Part shown: in pieces, positions 1 through 5,010 of the stretch | How positions within the stretch are numbered: position 1 is the stretch's first letter | How the letters are laid out: each line of letters opens with the position of its first letter | NCBI GenBank assembly: GCA_023430245.1 | Contig: JAEZBA010000706.1 | Span: 1 to 6,165, forward strand | DNA: 6,165 nt | Direction of reading: 5' to 3' | Origin: Pseudomonadota bacterium | Lineage (GTDB): Bacteria; Pseudomonadota; Alphaproteobacteria; Rhizobiales; Xanthobacteraceae | The notes under the pieces: generated by a model | Databases searched by the model: none | Seen by the model: only the letters and a program-made list of their open reading frames with translations | Told to the model about the DNA's origin: nothing | Translations under genes and position numbers: made by a program

Positions 1-1
1 A

Positions 2-376
2 CTCGGCCTGCTGATCGAAGCGGTGGAGGCCTGGCGCCCGGCCGGTGCCGCGCCCGACTGGAATCCCGGCGCGGTCCTTCGGCTGCCGTTCACGCGCAAG
101 GCCTGCGCCGACGGCAAGACCATCTCGACGCAGGCGTTGATGGCATTCGCCGATGCGGCGATGATCTTCGCCTGTGCGGCGGCCTGGAATGGCTATCGCC
201 CGATGACCGCGATTGATCAGACCGCGCATTTTCTCGGGCCGGCGCAATTCGACCTGCTCGCCGATGCCCGAATCCTGCGTGCCGGCACCACCACAAGCTT
301 TGGCCGGGTGTCGATTTTCGGCGCGTCCGCCCGTCAGCCGGTGGCGATGATGTCGGGCGCGTATACGATGGTTTAG
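2..376 (+). CDS. PaaI-type hotdog-fold thioesterase, 3' end (5' truncated by window)
   Basis: The last 124 residues of a protein are seen; the frame is open from the first base of the window, so the true start lies outside it. The pattern fits the PaaI/acyl-CoA thioesterase branch of the hotdog fold. A helix segment containing ISTQALMAFADAAM (the position of the central hotdog helix, with its acidic residue) is followed by TAIDQTAHFLGPAQ, the family's beta-strand with a 'FLxPA' turn. Next come LLADARILRAGTTTSFGRVSIFG and a closing strand ending in SGAYTMV. Such enzymes hydrolyse acyl-CoA thioesters in the cytoplasm; the substrate cannot be read from this sequence. The usual HGG motif is not present in that exact form: the equivalent place reads ADGKTIST, so the active-site details may differ. 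The GTG at position 23 is internal and not a credible start. An EcfG-like promoter for the next gene begins 11 bases after the stop. Confidence 0.8.
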   Translation, partial: LGLLIEAVEAWRPAGAAPDWNPGAVLRLPFTRKACADGKTISTQALMAFADAAMIFACAAAWNGYRPMTAIDQTAHFLGPAQFDLLADARILRAGTTTSFGRVSIFGASARQPVAMMSGAYTMV

Positions 377-386
377 CGCGGCCACC

Positions 387-412
387 GGAACTGCCCGTCG
401 GGTCGATGCGTT
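387..412 (+). promoter_or_regulatory. EcfG-type (general stress response) promoter
   Basis: GGAAC at 387-391 is followed by exactly 17 bases and then CGTT at 409-412. This matches the GGAAC-N16/17-cGTT consensus recognised by EcfG (RpoE2-type) extracytoplasmic sigma factors in Alphaproteobacteria. It lies between the thioesterase stop and the DUF1236-like gene at 472. The predicted transcript start is near 418-421, which gives a leader of roughly 50 bases. The same architecture recurs at 1432-1457 before the second DUF1236-like transcription unit, and that strengthens the call. The overlapping TTGACA at 411-416 lacks a good -10 element at normal spacing, so it is probably not a housekeeping -35. 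Confidence 0.72.
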
Positions 413-471
413 GACAGGCCGAGATCACCCGCCGCGGCAAAATTCAGGCCGCTCTGAGCACGGTACCGGTC

Positions 472-1044
472 ATGAGACACTCGCTTCCCACATTCTGCGC
501 AGCCTTGCTGCTTTCCGCCAGTTCCAGCATCGCGCTCGCCCAATCGACGGAAACACCGGCGCCGGCTCAGGCGGGCGACGATCCGTCGATGGCGCAGCCG
601 GAGGGTTCGACGCAGCCGGCGCTGCAGGCCCCAGAACCGGTTCACAACCCCGAATCAACCGTCGGGCTCGCCCCGACCGATCAGCCGGTAAATAACGCCA
701 AGCCCCGCGTGGCCGGCGAGATCGTGCCGTCCTCCCAGGAAACTGCAGCGCATAACGTTTCGATTTTCGAGCATGACCTGCAGCCGACCCTGACCCATAC
801 GTTCAATTTCACGGACGAACAGAAGCGGACCATCGTCAGGGCGCTGCAGCAGGAGAAAGGGGCCGACCAGGCCACAACGCTTGAAGAAACCCAGGTGGTC
901 CCGCCTTCCATTTCATTGAAGCCAGTCCCCGACAGCATCGGTGAGGCGATGCCGTGGGTGAAGCCCTACTATTACGCGAAGGTCGGCGACAGGATTGCGC
1001 TCGTCAATCCGCTCGGGCGCTACGTCGTCTCGATCATCGAGTGA
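472..1044 (+). CDS. Exported DUF1236-like protein (first copy)
   Basis: This is a 190-residue protein of unknown biochemical function, probably periplasmic. Residues 1-23 form a Sec signal peptide: a short basic start, a hydrophobic core ALLLSASSSIALA, and probable cleavage after ALA. Residues 24 to about 105 are low-complexity, rich in Pro, Ala, Gln and Glu, and likely a flexible linker. Residues about 110-190 look like one DUF1236 module. A helix starts with FTDEQKRTIVRAL, then comes VVPPSISLKPVP, and the module ends with the diagnostic GDRIALVNPLGRYVVSII. DUF1236 proteins are abundant in Bradyrhizobiaceae, and none of the features here suggests an enzyme. The ATG at 472 is chosen because the signal peptide begins there; the ribosome binding site is weak. 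The EcfG-like promoter 60 bases upstream suggests induction by general stress. The family assignment comes from recognising the pattern, not from a search. Confidence 0.8.
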   Translation: MRHSLPTFCAALLLSASSSIALAQSTETPAPAQAGDDPSMAQPEGSTQPALQAPEPVHNPESTVGLAPTDQPVNNAKPRVAGEIVPSSQETAAHNVSIFEHDLQPTLTHTFNFTDEQKRTIVRALQQEKGADQATTLEETQVVPPSISLKPVPDSIGEAMPWVKPYYYAKVGDRIALVNPLGRYVVSIIE

Positions 1045-1168
1045 CTTGCGCCGCTTACTCGCATCGCATAGTCAGCGTTATCGAATAATCAATCACTGCG
1101 CTCTACTCCATGCCACGCGGCTTCTTCCGGCCGTCGATGCAAAGTGCTTATGCGCCTTGAATTCAGAC

Positions 1169-1172
1169 AGGA
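1169..1172 (+). promoter_or_regulatory. Ribosome binding site for the 49-residue membrane protein
   Basis: AGGA lies 7 bases before the ATG at 1180. It favours this start over the upstream in-frame GTG (1144) and ATG (1150), neither of which has a purine-rich site before it. Confidence 0.6.
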
Positions 1173-1179
1173 CGTCGAA

Positions 1180-1329
1180 ATGCCGGACAAGAAGGGCCTC
1201 AGATTGGTCGGATTGGCATATGGCTGTGCCGTCGCCATCATCGCGATGATCGCTCTGGTCGTCGTCACGGGTCATATCAATACCGCAGTCGAGGCGAGCC
1301 CCGATCAGGTCCTTCTGTCCGCACGCTGA
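1180..1329 (+). CDS. Small single-pass membrane protein, 49 residues
   Basis: The protein starts MPDKKGLRLVG and runs into one strongly hydrophobic segment at about residues 9-30 (LVGLAYGCAVAIIAMIALVVVT). It ends with a short polar tail (GHINTAVEASPDQVLLSAR). The basic N-terminus before the hydrophobic stretch predicts an inner-membrane protein with its N-terminus in the cytoplasm. I do not recognise a named family. Translation is supported by AGGA 7 bases upstream and by a plausible hairpin terminator 31 bases after the stop. It sits between two DUF1236-like genes on the same strand but has a 135-base gap before it. No EcfG-like or clear housekeeping promoter could be found in that gap. It may read through from the gene at 472, or have its own weak promoter. 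Confidence 0.6.
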   Translation: MPDKKGLRLVGLAYGCAVAIIAMIALVVVTGHINTAVEASPDQVLLSAR

Positions 1330-1360
1330 GCCGCGCCTAAACGTTGAGCACATCGGATAG

Positions 1361-1380
1361 GCGGGGCAAAAATGCTCCGC
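1361..1380 (+). terminator. Hairpin, possible terminator after the small membrane-protein gene
   Basis: An 8-pair stem (GCGGGGCA with TGCTCCGC, one G-U pair) closes an AAAA loop. It lies 31 bases after the stop at 1329 and before the next promoter at 1432. The following bases are not T-rich until GTTTCTC about 20 bases later, so efficient intrinsic termination is uncertain. Confidence 0.5.
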
Positions 1381-1431
1381 GTTGCGGCTCGTTTCTCATG
1401 CGAGCGCCGCTCCAAGGTCTAACAAATCGAG

Positions 1432-1457
1432 GGAACCAGCTTCGCTTCCGCCGCGTT
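1432..1457 (+). promoter_or_regulatory. EcfG-type (general stress response) promoter
   Basis: GGAAC at 1432-1436, a 17-base spacer and CGTT at 1454-1457 match the EcfG consensus and have the same spacing as the box at 387-412. The predicted transcript start near 1463-1466 gives a short leader of about 20-25 bases. That leader places the strong ribosome binding site (GGAGG, 1476-1480) well. It would drive the 59-residue gene and the DUF1236-like gene at 1680 together. Confidence 0.75.
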
Positions 1458-1475
1458 GTAGCGCGGACACTCGAC

Positions 1476-1480
1476 GGAGG
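1476..1480 (+). promoter_or_regulatory. Strong ribosome binding site for the 59-residue protein
   Basis: GGAGG lies 6 bases before the ATG at 1487. This is the best Shine-Dalgarno match in the plus-strand block, and it is the main evidence that this short reading frame is translated. Confidence 0.75.
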
Positions 1481-1486
1481 CTGTGA

Positions 1487-1666
1487 ATGACGAACCCCTC
1501 GACTGAAAAGCGTGGCGGCAACCCCGACGTGACAACTGTTCCTGCCAACCTCGAGCAAAGCGCGGCCGAGAAAAAGCTTGAACAGGGCCTGGAAGAAAGC
1601 ATGGCCGGGTCCGATCCTGTCAGCATTACCCAGCCGGCGCCAAGCAAGGCCGATCGGAAAAACTGA
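1487..1666 (+). CDS. Small soluble protein with EESMAGSDPVSITQP motif, 59 residues
   Basis: This short gene reads MTNPSTEKRGGNPDV at the start and ends QPAPSKADRKN. It has no signal peptide or membrane segment. The middle (about residues 22-40, LEQSAAEKKLEQGLEESMA) is a charged probable helix. It is followed by SMAGSDPVSITQP, which resembles the 'LDEaLEExFPASDP' motif of small uncharacterised proteins common in Alphaproteobacteria; the similarity is from memory, not a search. Evidence for expression is GGAGG 6 bases upstream and an EcfG-like promoter about 30 bases upstream. The next gene begins 13 bases after the stop, so the two probably form an operon. The function is unknown; a role in the general stress response is inferred only from the promoter. 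Confidence 0.78.
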   Translation: MTNPSTEKRGGNPDVTTVPANLEQSAAEKKLEQGLEESMAGSDPVSITQPAPSKADRKN

Positions 1667-1679
1667 CCGCCGGATTATC

Positions 1680-2060
1680 ATGACCTACCGAACGCTACGC
1701 TCGATCTCGATCGCCACTGCGCTCGCGCTCGCGCCGATCGCAGCGCCGTCGATGGCCCAGACCCACGGCGCCGCAGCCCCCGCGCCGGGCATCGGGCTGA
1801 CCGCGGAGCACAGACGCACCATCTACAGCGAGGTTGGGCAGGAGCCGGCGCGACCCATACCCGAGGGAAGCGCGATCACGATCGGCGCCGAGATACCGGA
1901 TTCGATGATGCTCAACGAAATGCCTGTCTCGGTTAAAGACAAGATCGGCGTGCTCCGCGATTTCAAATTCGCGAAGCTCCCGGATGAGACCATCGTGATT
2001 GTCGATCCAGCGAAACGCCGGATCGTGGATATCGTCAGCAAGAGCGACGTGAGCCGCTAA
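1680..2060 (+). CDS. Exported DUF1236-like protein (second copy)
   Basis: This is a 126-residue protein, probably periplasmic. Residues 1-26 are a signal peptide (hydrophobic SIATALALAPIAA, probable cleavage after SMA). A short Ala/Pro linker follows, then a DUF1236-like module from about residue 40. The module contains LTAEHRRTIYSEV, then IGAEIPDSMMLNEMP, and ends with DETIVIVDPAKRRIVDIVS, equivalent to GDRIALVNPLGRYVVSII in the copy at 472. Outside the module the two proteins differ: this one has almost no linker. The start at 1680 is chosen because the signal peptide begins there. An earlier in-frame ATG at 1578 would overlap the 59-residue gene and bury the signal sequence. Only a weak CGGA precedes the ATG, so translation may be coupled to the upstream gene. 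The function is unknown; stress induction is inferred from the EcfG-like promoter at 1432. Confidence 0.82.
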   Translation: MTYRTLRSISIATALALAPIAAPSMAQTHGAAAPAPGIGLTAEHRRTIYSEVGQEPARPIPEGSAITIGAEIPDSMMLNEMPVSVKDKIGVLRDFKFAKLPDETIVIVDPAKRRIVDIVSKSDVSR

Positions 2061-2094
2061 TTTTCGCTTTTCCAAGAGTCGGATGTCGATCCGT

Positions 2095-2115
2095 GGCCAC
2101 GCACCCGGCGTGGCC
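2095..2115 (+). terminator. Perfect 8-pair GC-rich hairpin after the DUF1236-like operon
   Basis: GGCCACGC at 2095-2102 pairs perfectly with GCGTGGCC at 2108-2115 around a 5-base loop. It lies 34 bases past the stop at 2060. There is no T-tract after it, so it could be a weak or factor-assisted terminator, or an RNA 3'-end stabiliser. The sequence CGTGGCC also occurs a third time at 2145-2151. Confidence 0.5.
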
Positions 2116-2158
2116 GAACACACCCGCGTGAACCGCGACGGGGACGTGGCCGCACGGC

Positions 2159-2187
2159 TTGGACCGGCGCGCCGACGCTGCTAGCAT
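2159..2187 (+). promoter_or_regulatory. Possible housekeeping promoter of the caspase-family gene
   Basis: TTGGAC (2159-2164), a 17-base spacer and TAGCAT (2182-2187) resemble a sigma-70 promoter, with 3/6 and 4/6 matches to consensus. The transcript would start near 2194, about 24 bases before the ATG at 2218. The spacer contains a perfect 10-base palindrome, CGGCGCGCCG, at 2165-2174. No EcfG-like box is present here, unlike the operon just upstream. Confidence 0.4.
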
Positions 2188-2217
2188 CGGCTAAAGCATT
2201 CGGTTGCATGGTGCGCG

Positions 2218-3783
2218 ATGAGTCGGCTGGTGACGTTCTTCTGCGCCCTTTGGGCTGCCGTGACAATTGGGGTCTCGGCGGCGAGCGCCGAGAAGCGCGT
2301 CGCACTGGTGATCGGCAACGGCGCCTACCAGAACGCCAGCCAGCTCGCCAATCCTGCACGCGATGCCAATGCGGTGGCCGGCCTGTTCCGTAATGCCGGG
2401 TTCGACGTCGTCGAGACCAGGCACGACCTCGGCAATCTCGAATTCAAACGGGTCGCTCGCGAGTTCAACGCGGCCGCACGCGACGCCGACATTGCCGTGA
2501 TCTATTTCGCCGGCCACGGCATCGAGGTGAACGGCACCAATTATCTTCTGCCGGTCGATGCAAAGCTGGTAAGCGATTTCGATGTCGAAGACGAAGCGCT
2601 TTCGCTCGACCGCATGATGCGCGCCATCGAACCGGCGCGGCGGCTGCGGCTCGTCATTCTCGATGCCTGCCGCGACAACCCGTTCGTGCGCACGATGCAG
2701 CGGAGCGTTGCGACCCGCAATGTGAGCGGCGGACTCGCCAAGGTCGAACCGGTCACCACCGATACGCTGGTCGCGTTCGCCACCAAGCCCGGGGCGACCG
2801 CCGAGGACGGGCAGGGCGACAACAGCCCGTTCGCTGCCGCGCTGGTGAAAAACCTTGCCGTGCCGGGGCGGGACATACGGATTGCGCTCGGCCACGTGCG
2901 CGACGACGTGATGCGCGCGACCGGCAGCCGGCAGGAGCCGTTTGTCGCCGGATCTCTTGGTGGAGCCGAGCTCGCGCTGGTGTCCGGGTCGAGCAAGCCG
3001 CAGGAGCCGACCCGTCAGATCTCGGTGTTGCCCAGTCCGCAGGTTGCGGAGTCCGCCGCCGATCCGCAGCGAGATTATGAGCTCGCCGAGCGTGTCGGGA
3101 CAATCGATGCATGGGAGTCTTTTCTCGCGGTCCATCCGTCCGGATTCTACGCTTCGCTGGCGCGCCAGCAGCGCGACAAGCTCCTGCCGCAGCAGGAGGC
3201 ACCGGCGCCGGTCGCGCAGCCGCCAGCTAGCCAGGCTCCGACGCAGGTCGCGGTTCTCCCGGCCCCCGATACCCGCGTACAGGAGCCGCGGATCGACATG
3301 CGCGCGATCGCACGCGACCTTCAGGTGCAATTGAAACGTGTCGGCTGTGACCCCGGCGCGACCGACGGAAATTGGTCGGCGAAATCGCGGTCCGCTCTTG
3401 ATCAGTTCAATCAGCGGGCCGGCATGGACCTCGATACCCGCGACGCGACGGTCAGCGCACTGGAAGCGGTGCGGGTGCAGCGCGGCCGGATCTGTCCGCT
3501 CACCTGCGGCCGCGGACAGCAGGTGTCAGGCGATCGCTGCATCGCCATTCCGGCGGCCCCCAAGCCGCCGGCTAAGCAGCAGGCCAAACGTCCGCCGGAG
3601 CGTCAGCGACAGGCCGAGCCACCGGTTCGCCGGGCACCTCTGCAACGCGAGGCCGTGCGTCCGGAACGCATCCGGCCGCCCACCGACCGGGAGATTTTCG
3701 GCGGCGGCGGCCGCCCCGCAGGTCCGCCGGTCTCGATCGGGATCGGCGGCCGCGGCGGCTTCGGAATCGGTATCGGCTTCTGA
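2218..3783 (+). CDS. Exported caspase-family (peptidase C14) protein with peptidoglycan-binding-like tail
   Basis: This is a 521-residue secreted protein. Residues 1-24 are a signal peptide ending SAASA. Residues 25 to about 255 form a caspase/orthocaspase domain. It opens with KRVALVIGNGAY, has the catalytic His100 in YFAGHG and Cys151 in LDACRDNPF, and later DNSPFAAAL (201-209). The catalytic pair is intact, so it could be a periplasmic cysteine endopeptidase; the substrate is unknown. Residues 285-322 (DYELAERVGTIDAWESFLAVHPSGFYASLA...) look like a helical repeat-type linker. A Pro/Gln-rich stretch follows, then at about 358-425 a peptidoglycan-binding-1-like module (AIARDLQVQLKRVGCDPGATDGNWS...). 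After it comes a Cys cluster, CPLTC...DRC (426, 430, 441), probably disulphide-linked outside the cytoplasm. The end is basic and Pro-rich with a Gly-rich tail (495-521). The start at 2218 fits the signal peptide, but no strong ribosome binding site is seen. Its stop is 9 bases from that of the convergent gene. Confidence 0.92.
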   Translation: MSRLVTFFCALWAAVTIGVSAASAEKRVALVIGNGAYQNASQLANPARDANAVAGLFRNAGFDVVETRHDLGNLEFKRVAREFNAAARDADIAVIYFAGHGIEVNGTNYLLPVDAKLVSDFDVEDEALSLDRMMRAIEPARRLRLVILDACRDNPFVRTMQRSVATRNVSGGLAKVEPVTTDTLVAFATKPGATAEDGQGDNSPFAAALVKNLAVPGRDIRIALGHVRDDVMRATGSRQEPFVAGSLGGAELALVSGSSKPQEPTRQISVLPSPQVAESAADPQRDYELAERVGTIDAWESFLAVHPSGFYASLARQQRDKLLPQQEAPAPVAQPPASQAPTQVAVLPAPDTRVQEPRIDMRAIARDLQVQLKRVGCDPGATDGNWSAKSRSALDQFNQRAGMDLDTRDATVSALEAVRVQRGRICPLTCGRGQQVSGDRCIAIPAAPKPPAKQQAKRPPERQRQAEPPVRRAPLQREAVRPERIRPPTDREIFGGGGRPAGPPVSIGIGGRGGFGIGIGF

Positions 3784-3792
3784 CGCTTCCGT

Positions 3793-4176
3793 TCAGTCCT
3801 TGCGGGCGGTGCTGGCCAGCGCGCCGGGCCGCAACTGCGAGAGGGTGTCGTTGATCACCTTCATGGTCGCGACCGCCGATTGGCTGAGGCCCGCATAACC
3901 GGTGATCTCGCGGCGGACCCTTTCGCCCTCGCTCTGCAGCAAAGAGCGGATGGTCTGCAACTCGGTAATCAGCCGGTCGATCTCGCCGACGGTGGCGCCG
4001 GAGACCCGCTCGATCAGGGAATTGAGATTGTCGGATTCAGCCTGCGCGGTCGCGGCCGGCTCGGCACTGCCGGGACGCCGGGCGGACACGTCGCGGCGGA
4101 TGAATTCGCGAATTTCGCCTTCGAACTCGTTGGAGGCCTGGCGATCGACATCACCCAGACGCTTGATGGCCGTCAT
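3793..4176 (-). CDS. Coiled-coil protein of unknown function, 127 residues
   Basis: The protein starts MTAIKRLGDVDRQASNEFEGEIREFIRRDVSARR and has no signal peptide or membrane segment, so it is probably cytoplasmic. After a short Ala/Pro/Glu linker (about 32-48), residues 50-115 are almost entirely helical with heptad-like leucine and isoleucine spacing. This stretch runs LNSLIERVSGATVGEIDRLITELQTIRSLLQSEGERVRREI and then GYAGLSQSAVATMKVINDTLSQL, suggesting a coiled coil or helical bundle. I have the impression of similar uncharacterised proteins in Bradyrhizobiaceae but cannot name a family. An in-frame ATG 75 bases further upstream (first base 4251) was rejected. GGAG lies 8 bases before the chosen ATG, and the extra 25 residues look like non-coding sequence. 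The gene is convergent with the caspase-family gene and separated from the next minus-strand gene by 159 bases, so probably has its own promoter. Confidence 0.8.
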   Translation of the reverse strand: MTAIKRLGDVDRQASNEFEGEIREFIRRDVSARRPGSAEPAATAQAESDNLNSLIERVSGATVGEIDRLITELQTIRSLLQSEGERVRREITGYAGLSQSAVATMKVINDTLSQLRPGALASTARKD

Positions 4177-4184
4177 GTTGAATA

Positions 4185-4188
4185 CTCC
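4185..4188 (-). promoter_or_regulatory. Ribosome binding site deciding the start of the coiled-coil gene
   Basis: GGAG on the minus strand lies 8 bases before the ATG whose first base is 4176. It supports this start over the longer reading frame beginning at 4251. Confidence 0.65.
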
Positions 4189-4279
4189 GTTCCAAGTGCA
4201 CGCGGACCCCCGCCGTGCAGTCCCCAGGAAGGAGTGATAGCCGCATGCCAAGGAGGCATCAGCCGCGCGCCAAGATGGC

Positions 4280-4292
4280 GGACCCGCGGTCC
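4280..4292 (-). terminator. Short hairpin between two minus-strand genes, possible terminator
   Basis: GGACC and GGTCC (5 pairs, 3-base loop) lie about 44 bases after the stop of the minus-strand gene at 4336-4884. No T-tract follows. The stem is short and the call is weak. Confidence 0.25.
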
Positions 4293-4335
4293 CAATGCGG
4301 CAAATTTGGCGATAAATACCGCGAAAGGTCCGTCG

Positions 4336-4884
4336 CTACCGCGCGCGGCCGGTGACGGTCCGCCAGCCGGTCTTGCCTTCGCAATCGCGGGTCTGGCGCC
4401 AGTATACCAGACCGGGCGCGGGCTGCTTGCCTTCCATCCGCCAGCGCCCTTCGGCGCGGCAGATCAAGCGCGTCAGGCGCCCGGTGGTGCCGGCAATCTC
4501 GTTGTCGGCAGGCAGGAACGAGACCGTCGCAAGCGCGGACATGCGCCGCCCCTCAGGTCGGTGAAATTGGAGGATGCGTGCATCCGCGCCGTCGCGCGTG
4601 GTTGCGAATACGACGCGGACGAGTGGCTCGGCGCCGTCGGTACAGGACTGGATGAAAACAAAGCCGCCGGAAAAGGGCCGTCGTGTCGTCGGGCCGGACG
4701 GCAACTTGCACTTCATTCGCGACGCGACCGCGGCCGGCACTTCCTTATCGGCGAGCGTCTCCATCTCGGCGGGCTTCGCGTCTGCAGGCTTTGCGTCCGT
4801 CGCTTGTGCGTGCAGCGGCGCGGCATTCGAGATGAGCGCGATTGTCGCAACAACAGCCGTGGCCGCCGCCGTCGTGAGCCTCAT
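4336..4884 (-). CDS. Exported four-cysteine protein of unknown function
   Basis: This is a 182-residue protein. Residues 1 to about 27 form a signal peptide (MRLTTAAATAVVATIALISNAAPLHAQA), so the mature protein should be periplasmic or secreted. A short imperfect repeat, TDAKPADAKPAE, follows at 29-40. The remainder is a compact, probably beta-rich domain with four cysteines: C59 in MKCKLP, C81 in FIQSCTDG, C142 in RLICRAEG and C168 in TRDCEGK. These could form two disulphides after export. Aromatic and basic residues cluster near the C-terminus (GRWRMEG, GLVYWRQTRDC, TGWRTVTG). I do not recognise the family; it does not fit IalB well. The start is supported by the signal peptide, by GGAAG on the minus strand 6 bases upstream, and by a good promoter at 4959-4987. 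It is probably transcribed alone. Confidence 0.82.
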   Translation of the reverse strand: MRLTTAAATAVVATIALISNAAPLHAQATDAKPADAKPAEMETLADKEVPAAVASRMKCKLPSGPTTRRPFSGGFVFIQSCTDGAEPLVRVVFATTRDGADARILQFHRPEGRRMSALATVSFLPADNEIAGTTGRLTRLICRAEGRWRMEGKQPAPGLVYWRQTRDCEGKTGWRTVTGRAR

Positions 4885-4958
4885 AATTTACTTCCCCCGC
4901 CCCATCGCCGCCGTTGAGCGCGCGACCGCTGTTCCGCATTCACCCGATGCCGCGGCGA

Positions 4959-4987
4959 ATTATGCGTAACTTGCGAAAGAGCCGCAA
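4959..4987 (-). promoter_or_regulatory. Sigma-70-like promoter of the four-cysteine protein gene
   Basis: On the minus strand TTGCGG (4987-4982), a 17-base spacer and CATAAT (4964-4959) resemble a housekeeping promoter, with 3/6 and 5/6 matches. The transcript would start near 4952, leaving a leader of roughly 67 bases before the ATG at 4884. The elements lie entirely in the gap between this gene and the NTF2-like gene. Confidence 0.5.
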
Positions 4988-5010
4988 TGGCGCACCGGCC
5001 GGAGCCCGCT

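Noticed and set aside
411..416. TTGACA as a housekeeping -35 for the gene at 472
   Set aside because: No acceptable -10 is found at 16-18 bases. The sequence is better explained as the CGTT end of an EcfG-type promoter running on into GACA.
1578..1679. N-terminal extension of the second DUF1236-like protein to 1578
   Set aside because: It would overlap the well-supported 59-residue gene and place a clear signal peptide in the middle of the protein.
2191..3330. Long minus-strand open frame of 379 residues opposite the caspase-family gene
   Set aside because: It is the antisense shadow of a strongly supported gene, is rich in Arg/His/Gly as GC-rich shadows usually are, and shows no domain pattern.
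2218..3783. Caspase-family protein as an effector of an anti-phage defence system
   Set aside because: It has a signal peptide and a peptidoglycan-binding-like tail, and no nucleotide cyclase, sensor ATPase, reverse transcriptase or other defence partner lies next to it. The neighbours look like ordinary chromosomal genes.
4177..4251. N-terminal extension of the coiled-coil protein to an ATG at 4251
   Set aside because: GGAG sits 8 bases before the downstream ATG at 4176, and the extra residues do not resemble the rest of the protein.
3880..4917. Plus-strand open frame of 345 residues opposite two minus-strand genes
   Set aside because: It spans two independent, well-supported minus-strand genes and the gap between them. 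The translation lacks any domain pattern.
4910..4935. Minus-strand GGAAC (4935-4931) as a third EcfG-type promoter for the four-cysteine protein
   Set aside because: At 16 or 17 bases the second element reads ACGG or CGGC rather than CGTT, and a better sigma-70-like promoter lies nearby at 4959-4987.
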